Notes: generated from the letters alone by a model not told the origin. A stretch of DNA of 14,309 nt from Chloroflexota bacterium (GCA_005881495.1 VBHI01000126.1:1-14309), one strand, 5' to 3'; positions 1 to 7,364 are shown, numbered from the stretch's first letter. Made by a program: numbers and translations.

Positions 1-1442
1 TGAGCTATGACAACGATTTCGCTGCAATCAGGCCCGTTTGCGATGCGTTTTGGGCACCGGTTTGGGTTTGCGCACCACGGGAAAGCGTGGGGCGAGCGTC
101 CTGACTCGACCTTTGCGCCATCCAGGCGATTTTCCGCGCGGTTTGGGCAACAAGGCCGGTGTGCCAAGCAGATGCAAAATGCTGGGCATCACGCGGCGAA
201 CCTGCCGAGGCGTGACCGCGCGCTGTGTGCTTTCCCACGGACGGTGGACGGCCAGGCCGAATTGTTTGCTCAACAGCAACTGATTGCAAGCACACGCCAC
301 GATCCAACTCCAGCGTTCCACTTGTTCAGGTGTGCGCAGGTGAGCCTGTTCCCAGAGCAAGTCTTGTTTGAGAAAGCGATAGCCATGCTCCTGCGAGAAG
401 CGCTTGCGATACCAGGTGCGCACTTGCTCCAACGGCACCTCCTGAGCGCCTGTCCAGATGAACCAACTTTCGCGTGGGTCGCGTTTGCTGTCACGAGCGG
501 CTTCCCGTTGCACGCGGATCACACTGACTTCGGCCTCCGGCGCCTCACGGAAATGCAGATGCTTCCAACAAGAGACCCCCACCCGCTTGCCCTGCTCATC
601 AGTGCCTTCCCACTGCGCATCGGCAGGCCCATACGTCTCGGGGCGCGTCCCCTGAAAGAGGGAGCCATGTTTGCGTGGAGCGCCTCGCTGCTTGGCCTGG
701 CGCGGTGGAGCAGCCCGGTACAACTTCCGGTTGCGTTTGAGCCGGATCAGCGCTTGGCAGCCCAACTCGCGACAGGCACGCACAAAGCGGGCGACGGCAT
801 ACCAGCGGTCCGCCAGCAGGATCACCGGACGCTCAATCAGGGGCAGCAACGCGCGCAGTTGCTCGATCCCTACTTCGATCGCCGTTTGTTCCGTGCCAAT
901 GCGTCGTTGTTCCAGAATCCCCACCCAACTACTGGGCTGCTCCGGCAAGAGCATCACCGTCGAAAACTGCCAGCCGACGCTCACGGGGTTGGTGGCATGC
1001 GGCATATTCGGCATGTAGATCATGCCACGATCCCGACTGCTTACCGCCTCCAGACGCTCCATACTGCTACTATCAATGCCCAACCAGATCGGCTCGTCTG
1101 CCGGTGTGCTTTCGATCAATGCCTGCACGAAGACCTCGCGCAAGCGCTCTACGTTGATGCGCCCATCTTGCAGTGCTTCGTAGACGCTGGGCCAACGGCG
1201 CTCAAAGAAGACCGACAGCGACAATTCTGGCAAGCTGCGTGCTTGCGACTCACTCAGCAGCGCATCGCTCAAATTGAACAGCGCATCTCCACTGCGCTCA
1301 AAGCAACGATACATTTGCTGACGAACCTGTTCCAATGTGTTAATGTGCATCTGAGTACTGCTCCTTGTTGTAATAACCGGAACATTACTCTCTTGGGCAA
1401 TCCTTTGCAAGAAGGCTTGCCCTCTGTCTAAATTAGTCTAAA
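1..1442 (-). mobile_element. Insertion sequence carrying a DDE transposase; ends not resolved
   Basis: The first 1.4 kb is almost filled by one minus-strand transposase gene, which is the basis for this call. The left end of the element lies at or before the start of the window: only 27 bases separate the transposase stop from base 1. The right end should lie between the transposase start and the next gene. A plausible boundary is the AT-rich stretch near 1426-1442, where GTCTAAA occurs twice (1426-1432 and 1436-1442). I could not match the two ends as terminal inverted repeats, nor see a target duplication, so the limits are approximate. Confidence 0.45.
28..1350 (-). CDS. IS4/IS701-like DDE transposase
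   Basis: This gene encodes the enzyme that cuts and joins the ends of the insertion sequence. From the ATG at 1350 the protein has 440 residues, a usual length for this group. A DDE triad is visible: D93 in GIDSSSMER, D181 in ILLADRWYA, and E321 in a late block of the form W-Y-R-K-R-F-S-Q-E-H-G-Y-R-F, which matches the YREK-type region of IS4-related enzymes. The C-terminus is basic (PKPVPKTHRKRA), as expected for DNA binding. The frame stays open upstream to a TTG at 1410, but the ATG at 1350 has an AAGGAG ribosome site ten bases before it and is preferred. No stop or frameshift interrupts the gene, so it may be active. The family label within IS4/IS701 is uncertain. Confidence 0.85.
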   Translation of the reverse strand: MHINTLEQVRQQMYRCFERSGDALFNLSDALLSESQARSLPELSLSVFFERRWPSVYEALQDGRINVERLREVFVQALIESTPADEPIWLGIDSSSMERLEAVSSRDRGMIYMPNMPHATNPVSVGWQFSTVMLLPEQPSSWVGILEQRRIGTEQTAIEVGIEQLRALLPLIERPVILLADRWYAVARFVRACRELGCQALIRLKRNRKLYRAAPPRQAKQRGAPRKHGSLFQGTRPETYGPADAQWEGTDEQGKRVGVSCWKHLHFREAPEAEVSVIRVQREAARDSKRDPRESWFIWTGAQEVPLEQVRTWYRKRFSQEHGYRFLKQDLLWEQAHLRTPEQVERWSWIVACACNQLLLSKQFGLAVHRPWESTQRAVTPRQVRRVMPSILHLLGTPALLPKPRGKSPGWRKGRVRTLAPRFPVVRKPKPVPKTHRKRA

Positions 1443-1570
1443 CGTCAATTTTATACAAAGGAACAAAAAGATCACAACCATCGTCAAGATATTACACTGA
1501 TCATATCGTTTGTTCCACTCCTACTCAGAACTAAGTCGGAGTAATACACTACAAGAAAAGAGGACTTTTT

Positions 1571-2005
1571 ATGAAGATCAAACCGTTATCCTTCCTTGTG
1601 CTTCTGTTCGTTTTGCCTTTCATACTTTTGGGTGTCTATAGCACTATATCACGCGCATCGCATGGAGAGCCTGACAAGCTGCATCTCGTCAAAAGCATTC
1701 TGGTGTACAGTAACAATGCTCCTCCTACGATAAAGATTGTTACTGATAAGATCATCACTACCCAACCGATGGTGGAAAAACTGTATGAAAAGATACAATC
1801 GCTGCCGCCAGCCAACTTTCCCATAAACTACATGTGTGTGAGAGGGGTGCCTTCCTACCAGCTTACCTTCTCGCAACAGGGGCGTACCGTTCTAGAGGCC
1901 GATAGCGGCTACTGCTTCAGGCTCATTATCGACAAAAACGACAAGGACCAGCGTGAAGCTGACGAGGCGCTTTTTACTCTCCTCAAGCAGGTCGAAGCAG
2001 CATAA
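1571..2005 (+). CDS. Small membrane-anchored or secreted protein of unknown function
   Basis: I do not recognise this 144-residue protein. Residues 6-23 (SFLVLLFVLPFILLGVYS) form one hydrophobic segment after two lysines, so it is either a signal peptide or an N-terminal anchor; no lipobox cysteine follows it. The remaining 120 residues are polar and would lie outside the membrane. They contain only two cysteines, C89 and C115, which could form a disulfide bond there. The C-terminal 25 residues are charged and probably helical. The ribosome site AAAGAGGA (1557-1564) stands six bases before the ATG and fixes the start. The gene stands alone between the insertion sequence and the accC promoter. 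Its small size and the adjoining mobile element leave open that it is a remnant of a larger gene, but nothing in the frame is broken. Confidence 0.7.
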   Translation: MKIKPLSFLVLLFVLPFILLGVYSTISRASHGEPDKLHLVKSILVYSNNAPPTIKIVTDKIITTQPMVEKLYEKIQSLPPANFPINYMCVRGVPSYQLTFSQQGRTVLEADSGYCFRLIIDKNDKDQREADEALFTLLKQVEAA

Positions 2006-2080
2006 TACGACGATATGATTTATTATTGCGATTTTTAAGCTCATCTTTTCTTCCAAATCTGGCACCCTGCTAGACCAGCA

Positions 2081-2089
2081 TGATATAAT
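2081..2089 (+). promoter_or_regulatory. Extended -10 promoter for the accC-fabF-accB run
   Basis: TGATATAAT is a perfect extended -10 element (TGn followed by TATAAT). No good -35 hexamer stands 17-18 bases upstream, which is common when the TG extension is present. The expected transcript start is near 2096, giving a leader of about 60 bases before the accC ATG at 2155. The element lies between two copies of GGCACCCTGC (2061-2070 and 2116-2125). Confidence 0.65.
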
Positions 2090-2154
2090 ACTCTAACCGC
2101 TCTAATGGAAGGATGGGCACCCTGCACAGCAGGTGTAGCCGCTCAGGTGTGTCG

Positions 2155-3441
2155 ATGTTTCGTAAAATATTGATAGCAAATCGTGGTGAAATCGCCTTGC
2201 GAGTCATCCGCGCCTGCCGTGAAATGGGCATTCCAAGCATCATCGCCCACTCGGAAGTTGATCGTGATTCTCTTCCTGTACGCCTGGCCGATGAACATAT
2301 CTGTATTGGGCCAGGCGCAAGCAGCAAAAGTTATCTCAATATTCCCAACATCATCAGCGCTGCGCTCATCTCTGGCGCCGACGCCATTCATCCCGGCTAT
2401 GGCTTTCTCTCAGAGAATACCAGTTTCGCCGAAATTTGCTCAGATGTCCAGATCACCTTCATTGGCCCTCCTGCCTCCGTCATGTCACTTATGGGAGACA
2501 AGGTTGATGCGCGCACAACCATGGCCGAGTTAGGATTACCAATCCTTCCTGGCACCCCTGTCCTGCGCACACTCTCCGAAGGATTGGACGCCGCGCGTGA
2601 GATCGGCTTTCCCTTAATGCTCAAGGCCGCTGCTGGCGGCGGTGGGCGTGGTATTCGCCTGGTAAAACGTCCAGATGAATTTGAGCGCGTCTTCACCGTA
2701 GCGCAAATGGAAGTGCGCGAAGCCTTCCAAGATGATGGGCTGTACCTCGAACGCTACCTGGAACGCACCCGCCACCTGGAAATCCAGGTCCTGGTCGATA
2801 ATTTCGGGCACGGCGTGCACCTCGGTGAACGCAACTGTTCATGCCAGCGACGCAATCAAAAAGTCCTTGAAGAGTCGCCCAGCCCGGCTTTGCCGCCAGA
2901 ACTGCGCGAGGAAATCGGCCTGAAGGCTCTTCGCGCCGTGCAGGCCATAGGCTATCGCAACGCCGGTACGCTCGAACTTCTGCTGGACGAAGATAACCGC
3001 TTTTATTTCATGGAGATGAACACCCGCTTGCAAGTTGAACACCCGGTGACAGAACTGGTCACCAGTACCGATCTCGTCAAGGAGCAGATCCGCATCGCGG
3101 CTGGCTTGCCGCTCCATCTTCAACAGGAAGATATTCGCTTCCACGGTCATGCCATCGAATGCCGTATCACCGCCGAAGATGCCGAGTCAGATTTCCGTCC
3201 ACAAACGGGCACGATAGAACGCTATTTACCGCCTGGCGGTCCCGGCGTGCGTGTCGACAGCCACCTCTATGCTGGCTACCACGTACCGCCGCACTACGAC
3301 TCGCTGCTGGCAAAGCTGATCGTCTGGGCCGAAACCCGCGAAGCAGCCATTGCTCGTATGCTACGAGCACTTGACGAGTTCGTCATTGAAGGTATCGATC
3401 CAGGAAGAAGCCGTCGCATTAGGTTTATGATCAAGGGATAA
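2155..3441 (+). CDS. accC: Acetyl-CoA carboxylase, biotin carboxylase subunit, with a short C-terminus
   Basis: Biotin carboxylase uses ATP and bicarbonate to carboxylate the biotin on the carrier protein, the first half-reaction of acetyl-CoA carboxylase. The 428 residues show the N-terminal fold (MFRKILIANRGEIALRVIRA), GYGFLSEN (81-88), the ATP-grasp Gly loop KAAAGGGGRG (157-166), K236 in QRRNQK, E274, EMNTR (287-291: E287, N289, R291) and R337; these correspond to known E. coli catalytic or binding residues. The protein normally runs 445-450 residues. Here, after DEFVIEGI, the family's usual TTIPFH-type tail of about 20-25 residues is replaced by 16 basic residues and a stop. No other frame encodes the missing tail. 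I chose ATG 2155 because the family starts there; an in-frame ATG at 2113 adds 14 unrelated residues. The ribosome site (AGGTG, 2145-2149) is weak. Confidence 0.93.
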   Translation: MFRKILIANRGEIALRVIRACREMGIPSIIAHSEVDRDSLPVRLADEHICIGPGASSKSYLNIPNIISAALISGADAIHPGYGFLSENTSFAEICSDVQITFIGPPASVMSLMGDKVDARTTMAELGLPILPGTPVLRTLSEGLDAAREIGFPLMLKAAAGGGGRGIRLVKRPDEFERVFTVAQMEVREAFQDDGLYLERYLERTRHLEIQVLVDNFGHGVHLGERNCSCQRRNQKVLEESPSPALPPELREEIGLKALRAVQAIGYRNAGTLELLLDEDNRFYFMEMNTRLQVEHPVTELVTSTDLVKEQIRIAAGLPLHLQQEDIRFHGHAIECRITAEDAESDFRPQTGTIERYLPPGGPGVRVDSHLYAGYHVPPHYDSLLAKLIVWAETREAAIARMLRALDEFVIEGIDPGRSRRIRFMIKG

Positions 3442-3465
3442 CACTCTTTCATAGGAGGTAACAAC

Positions 3466-4704
3466 ATGTCTCGTGTAGTTGTAACTGGCTTAGGATTAGT
3501 TACCTCGATGGGTAATGATCTGGCTTCGTCGTGGGAAGCTCTCTGCCAGGGAAAATCCGGCGTTGCAGAGACCACAGGCTATGATAACAGCCGGTTCCGT
3601 GTTCACTTCGGCGCTCAGATCAAAGATTTTGATCCTCTCCTTTATATGGATCGCAAAGAAGTACGTCGCAATGACCCTTATGAGCAAATTGCCATCGCCA
3701 CTGCGAAACAGGCGCTTGCCCACTCAGGCTTACAAATCAGCGATGAGAATGCCGATGATATTGGCGTATATATCGGCAGCGGTATTGGTGGGCTGGTGAC
3801 ACTACATGATCAATTCCAGGTTCTCTTTGAAAAAGGCCCCGAACGTATTAGCCCATTCTTCATCAATATGATGATCATCGATGGCGCCCCCGGCATTGTT
3901 TCCATCTTGACCGGGGCCAGAGGTCCAAACTGGGCCGCCGTCTCCGCTTGCGCCACTAGCGGCAATACCATTGGAGAAGCCTGGGAAACCATCCGTCGTG
4001 GTGATGCAAAAGCCATGATTGCTGGTGGTGCGGAGCGCGGCATTACCCCTATTGCCATGGCCGCCTTCGACAATATGCACGCCCTCTCGCGCCGCAATGA
4101 CGATCCCCAGGGAGCCAGTCGTCCCTTCGATGCTACACGCGACGGCTTTGTGATGGGAGAAGGCTCCGGCATTTTGATCCTGGAAGACCTGGATTTCGCC
4201 AAAGCGAGAGGAGCTACTATCCTGGCGGAATTGGTGGGCTATGCTTCAACGGGTGATGCGCATCACATCACCGAACCTGCCCCTGGCGGCACGGGCCTGG
4301 TACGCGCGATGCGCCGCGCCCTGGAAAAAGCGAGCTTGCGTCCCGACCAGGTGGACTATATCAATGCTCACGGGACATCAACCCCGTTCAATGATCGGAC
4401 TGAAACGCAGGCCGTCAAGACCTGTTTCGGCGATCATGCCTATCGCCTGGCGATCAGCTCCACTAAGTCGATGACCGGCCACACCCTGGGAGCGGCTGGC
4501 GGTGTGGAAGCGGTCATTTCCATCATGGCTATTCAAACAGGCATCATTCCTCCCACCATTAACCTGCACCACCCTGATCCCGACTGCGATCTGGACTATG
4601 TACCAAATAAGGCGCGTCAAAGCACGGTCAACGTCGCTATGTCCAACTCGATGGGTTTCGGTGGCCACAATGCTTGTTTGATTTTTAAGCGCTACGAAGA
4701 GTAA
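3466..4704 (+). CDS. fabF: Beta-ketoacyl-ACP synthase II
   Basis: This condensing enzyme extends acyl-ACP by two carbons using malonyl-ACP in fatty acid synthesis. The 412-residue protein has the full thiolase-like fold and every catalytic residue: nucleophile C162 in SACATSGN, H302 in NAHGTSTPFND, K334 in SSTKSMTGH and H339 in the same block. GFVMGEGSG (228-236) and the end block PTINLHHPDPDCDLDYVPN are also typical of FabF. The length matches E. coli FabF closely. AGGAGG before the ATG at 3466 is a strong ribosome site. The gene sits 24 bases after accC and 5 bases before accB, so it interrupts the usual accB-accC pair. Placing the condensing enzyme between the two subunits that prepare its extender unit suggests joint production. 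A polyketide-type KAS is less likely, given the length and motifs. Confidence 0.95.
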   Translation: MSRVVVTGLGLVTSMGNDLASSWEALCQGKSGVAETTGYDNSRFRVHFGAQIKDFDPLLYMDRKEVRRNDPYEQIAIATAKQALAHSGLQISDENADDIGVYIGSGIGGLVTLHDQFQVLFEKGPERISPFFINMMIIDGAPGIVSILTGARGPNWAAVSACATSGNTIGEAWETIRRGDAKAMIAGGAERGITPIAMAAFDNMHALSRRNDDPQGASRPFDATRDGFVMGEGSGILILEDLDFAKARGATILAELVGYASTGDAHHITEPAPGGTGLVRAMRRALEKASLRPDQVDYINAHGTSTPFNDRTETQAVKTCFGDHAYRLAISSTKSMTGHTLGAAGGVEAVISIMAIQTGIIPPTINLHHPDPDCDLDYVPNKARQSTVNVAMSNSMGFGGHNACLIFKRYEE

Positions 4705-4709
4705 CAAAG

Positions 4710-5186
4710 ATGGATACACACGAGCAGAAGGTGTCGTCATGGATCAAGCGAGTTGAAGACTTGATAAACATGCTCGAAGGGAGTACCATTGGCGAACTAG
4801 AACTGACCGAGGGAGGCACCGAGATCATCATCCGCCGGCAACCGCGGATGGTGATGGTTTCAACTCCTGCTCAATTGAGCAATCCGGGCCAGGGGGGCAC
4901 GCAACTTCCTCCTGGCACTTCTGCCCACCCTCTGAAAACTGATACCAGCGTCGCTATCATTGCCCCGCTCACGGGCGTCTACTATTCCTCTCCTTCGCCC
5001 TCCTCCCCACCCTTTGTCTCTATTGGTGACACGGTGCAGATCGGCCAGGTAATCGCACTGGTAGAGGCAATGAAGGTGTTCAATGAGATTCAAGCAGAAG
5101 TATCAGGCGATGTCAGCGCGCTTGTCGCCACCAATGGTGAGGTGGTGCAGAGGGGTGATACGCTTATACGAATCCAGCCTCTGTAA
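4710..5186 (+). CDS. accB: Biotin carboxyl carrier protein of acetyl-CoA carboxylase
   Basis: This protein carries the biotin that shuttles carboxyl groups from AccC to the carboxyltransferase. Its 158 residues have the three expected parts: an N-terminal helical segment (about 10-45, VEDLINMLEGSTIGELEL...), a flexible Pro/Gly/Ser/Thr linker (about 50-78), and a C-terminal biotinyl domain (about 80-158). The biotinylated lysine is K122 in EAMKVFNE. The stretch YYSSPSPSSPPFV (91-103) is the 'thumb' that marks AccB-type carriers and sets it apart from carriers in other biotin enzymes. The stop of fabF is only five bases upstream, with GAAGAG at the end of fabF as a likely ribosome site. GTG 4731 is an alternative in-frame start. 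Carboxyltransferase genes accA and accD are not in the window. Confidence 0.94.
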   Translation: MDTHEQKVSSWIKRVEDLINMLEGSTIGELELTEGGTEIIIRRQPRMVMVSTPAQLSNPGQGGTQLPPGTSAHPLKTDTSVAIIAPLTGVYYSSPSPSSPPFVSIGDTVQIGQVIALVEAMKVFNEIQAEVSGDVSALVATNGEVVQRGDTLIRIQPL

Positions 5187-5203
5187 TCGTATGGGAAAAT
5201 TTC

Positions 5204-6115
5204 ATGCACATTCTCATTATCCGTCCCGGGGCCATCGGCGACACCCTGCTCACCTTTCCCATTATACAGGCTATAAGAAACCAATATGGCAACCCTCATA
5301 TCACCCTGGTCGGCAATCCCGCCGTCCTGCCTCTCGCCCTGGCCTCTGACCTCGTGGACAAAACCTCCGATTACGGACAACTCCAGTGGAGCGGCCTCTT
5401 CTCAACAAATAACACGTTCTCACCCGCCATGCTCAGTCAGCTCCAACATACCGATCTTGTCATCTGCTGGCTGCGCGACCCCGAAGGTGTGGTAGAGCGA
5501 AACCTGCGCCTGGCCGGTGTCAAAAAAGTAATTATCGCCGCTGGCCGCCCACCAGAAGGAGAGGCAAGACACATTGTTCAATACCTGGCGCAAACCATCG
5601 AACTAGAACATGTTGAGATGCCCTATACGCTCTCCCTCAAACCCGCTGAACAAACCACAGCAGAGACTGATAATCGGCGCATAGTCATTCATCCTGGGAG
5701 TGGGAGCGTCCAGAAATGTTGGCCCGTCCCCTACTTTGCCGCCCTCATCGAACAGCTCTGGCAGCGTAACCACCCTGTTCTTCTACTCGCAGGTCCTGCC
5801 GATCACCAGCGCGTCAAAGATATTCAGCGCCTGCTCTCATCTCAACCGCAGCCGGGTCTACTCTCCACTCTGATAGATATGCCGTTGATAGATGTTGCAC
5901 AGCATTTGCTACAGTGTTGGTGTTACATCGGCAATGACTCCGGCATCACGCACCTGGCGGCCATGCTCAATGTACCTACCGTCGCCCTCTTTGGGCCAAC
6001 CGACCCCAACACGTGGGGGCCAGTTGGACCTGCTGTAACCATCATCCAGGAGTACCAATTGAAGAACTTATCCGTACAAACCGTTCTGAACTGCATCTTG
6101 CTCCGTTTTCCGTAA
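5204..6115 (+). CDS. Glycosyltransferase family 9 (heptosyltransferase-like)
   Basis: GT9 enzymes transfer a sugar, classically heptose, from a nucleotide donor; the GT-B fold has two Rossmann domains. The 303-residue protein opens with MHILIIRPGAIGDTLLTFP, the family N-terminus; D13 matches the catalytic base known in WaaC. The second domain begins with VIHPGSGSVQKCWP (161-174), where K171 is the usual phosphate-binding lysine, and contains GNDSGITHLAA (243-253) followed by VALFGPTDP, the donor-binding block. The N-terminal domain is complete but short. The start is 17 bases after accB, so it is probably co-transcribed with the fatty acid genes. If the host lacks lipopolysaccharide, as many Chloroflexota do, the acceptor cannot be a classical LPS core and may be a glycolipid or other cell-envelope glycan. 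The substrate cannot be read from the sequence. Confidence 0.85.
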   Translation: MHILIIRPGAIGDTLLTFPIIQAIRNQYGNPHITLVGNPAVLPLALASDLVDKTSDYGQLQWSGLFSTNNTFSPAMLSQLQHTDLVICWLRDPEGVVERNLRLAGVKKVIIAAGRPPEGEARHIVQYLAQTIELEHVEMPYTLSLKPAEQTTAETDNRRIVIHPGSGSVQKCWPVPYFAALIEQLWQRNHPVLLLAGPADHQRVKDIQRLLSSQPQPGLLSTLIDMPLIDVAQHLLQCWCYIGNDSGITHLAAMLNVPTVALFGPTDPNTWGPVGPAVTIIQEYQLKNLSVQTVLNCILLRFP

Positions 6116-6186
6116 TGGGCAGAAGGGAATGTACCGTTATAACACAGTAATGCAAAAGCAAATATAGCCCTTCTGGTATACATGAC

Positions 6187-6213
6187 TGTACACACCGTAA
6201 AAGAAAGTGTACA
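6187..6213. promoter_or_regulatory. TGTACAC/GTGTACA dyad, operator-like
   Basis: TGTACAC (6187-6193) and GTGTACA (6207-6213) form a 7-bp inverted repeat with a 13-base spacer. Each arm contains the self-complementary core TGTACA, and the cores lie 21 bases apart, two turns of the helix, so a dimeric regulator could bind both from one face. The site stands about 60 bases before the start of the downstream membrane protein gene. No convincing promoter hexamers were found around it, so its role is inferred. Confidence 0.35.
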
Positions 6214-6273
6214 CTGAACAGTAATGGAACAGATCAGCGAAACAATGGAGAAGAGGAGGAGCATGTCACCCGG

Positions 6274-7125
6274 ATGATTAATCAGCCTGAAACACAGGGA
6301 AAGCAACCTGAACAGGGAAACTTAGTACTGCCGGCTTATCCCCGGCAAATGCCGCCAGTCTACCCTGACCCTGAAAATCATGTAGCAAGTAATAACACTG
6401 GTACCTTGCCTTACCAACCGATTCGCCCTGATCAGCTTATTCGTCGCACGACAACGCCCCCTCCCCAAAACCTTCTTGCCAGGTTACTCTATTTCTGGAA
6501 AAAAGATCCCGCATACAAAGTACTGATGATCGCGGTGGTTCTGATCATAATCTCAAGCTTATTATTTGTCCCACTGATTGGAAACGCACTGCTTCGCAAC
6601 CCAAATTTCTTGACTACAGGCAATAACTTTTCGCCGAATCCTCCCACACCGGTAATGCCTACCGGAACGGTTGATCTCCGCCCGGCATTCCCACCACCCG
6701 GTGGTGGCAACGGCAGCACTTCCAGCAGTCAGCCTCCGACGCAAGGGACGCCTGCGCTGCAATCAACCCCCGACGTTAATCCCAGTCCAACCCCCAATCC
6801 CGATGGAGGAGGTCCATTAACTATCACCGTTACCAATATTCCTACCCAAGTAGTGAATTACAGTGTAGTTAGTGTGAGTGTCAACACAAGCCAACCGAAC
6901 ATCACTGTCACATTGGGGGTCTATTATACCGTTGCTCCCTACAGGTACGTCTCTCCCCCTGTAACTACCGATGGCAATGGCAATGCCGTCCTATCCTGGT
7001 CGGTGGCAGTCATTATGTTTGGTCGCCATACCCGGGCCTTCGTCTTCGCGGTAGCCCAGAACCAGAACGGTCAAAAAGCCCAATCCCAGGCGGTAACTGT
7101 CCAAATAGCAGCCCGCGGCAACTAA
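6274..7125 (+). CDS. Single-pass membrane protein with Pro-rich stalk and extracellular beta domain
   Basis: I do not recognise this 283-residue protein. Residues 1-78 are polar, rich in Pro, Gln and Asn, and end with basic residues (RRTT, WKKDP). A single hydrophobic helix lies at about 82-105 (KVLMIAVVLIIISSLLFVPL). After it, residues 110-183 form a Pro/Gly/Ser/Thr linker, and 184-283 alternate in beta-strand fashion (ITVTNIPTQ, VSVSVNTSQPNITVTLGVYY, AVLSWSV, RAFVFAVAQNQNGQ), suggesting one Ig-like sandwich. The basic residues before the helix place the N-terminus inside and the beta domain outside. A strong purine-rich ribosome site (6251-6261) lies about 13 bases before this ATG. A ten-codon mini-ORF (6245-6277) overlaps the start as ATGA, so translation may be coupled. 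A surface or wall-binding role is plausible but not shown. Confidence 0.75.
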   Translation: MINQPETQGKQPEQGNLVLPAYPRQMPPVYPDPENHVASNNTGTLPYQPIRPDQLIRRTTTPPPQNLLARLLYFWKKDPAYKVLMIAVVLIIISSLLFVPLIGNALLRNPNFLTTGNNFSPNPPTPVMPTGTVDLRPAFPPPGGGNGSTSSSQPPTQGTPALQSTPDVNPSPTPNPDGGGPLTITVTNIPTQVVNYSVVSVSVNTSQPNITVTLGVYYTVAPYRYVSPPVTTDGNGNAVLSWSVAVIMFGRHTRAFVFAVAQNQNGQKAQSQAVTVQIAARGN

Positions 7126-7140
7126 TAACATCATCCTCTC

Positions 7141-7191
7141 TGTGTCGAGTGGGCGGGTCGCGGTGCAGCCGCGACCCGCCCACTCGACACA
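7141..7191. terminator. Long perfect GC-rich hairpin after the stop codon
   Basis: Arms 7141-7163 and 7169-7191 are exactly complementary over 23 bp around a five-base loop (TGCAG). It lies 15 bases after the stop of the upstream gene, so it can act as a transcript end or RNA stabiliser. There is no run of T after it, only TCATCCTTCTT, so a classical intrinsic terminator is uncertain. The ten-base word ACATCATCCT occurs on both sides (7128-7137 and 7189-7198), which also fits a small inserted palindromic repeat. Confidence 0.6.
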
Positions 7192-7225
7192 TCATCCTTC
7201 TTGGCGAGCGACTCGTCGCGAGAAC

Positions 7226-7275
7226 GTGAAATTTATTGCATTTTGTGCGTATAATTTCTTTGTGCGTATCATTTC
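7226..7275 (+). promoter_or_regulatory. moxR promoter with tandemly duplicated -10 region
   Basis: GTGAAA (7226-7231) and TATAAT (7250-7255) are spaced by 18 bases and form a reasonable housekeeping promoter. The unit TTTGTGCGTATAATTTC (7242-7258) is repeated immediately at 7259-7275 with one change, turning TATAAT into TATCAT. The second copy therefore gives a weaker -10 seventeen bases downstream. The leader to the moxR ATG is about 100 bases. Confidence 0.6.
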
Positions 7276-7364
7276 AAAGTACATGTATCCAAATTTCGTG
7301 TCAAAAACCAGGTAAGTTCCCACCCTCTATTACAGGTTCCTGAGACTCAAGGATTACACCACGC

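Noticed and set aside
7..1431. Plus-strand open frame of 474 codons across the transposase
   Set aside because: It lies fully antisense to a transposase with clear DDE motifs, and its translation shows no recognisable domain.
1426..1442. GTCTAAA direct repeat as insertion sequence end
   Set aside because: Possible, but no matching inverted sequence was found at the left edge, so it is not claimed as a terminal repeat.
2113..2154. Upstream in-frame ATG of accC
   Set aside because: It would add 14 residues not found in biotin carboxylases, and its purine-rich sequence is too close to the ATG.
6120..6175. CAGAAGGG/CCCTTCTG inverted repeat after the GT9 gene
   Set aside because: Eight base pairs around a 40-base loop with no T run is too weak for a terminator.
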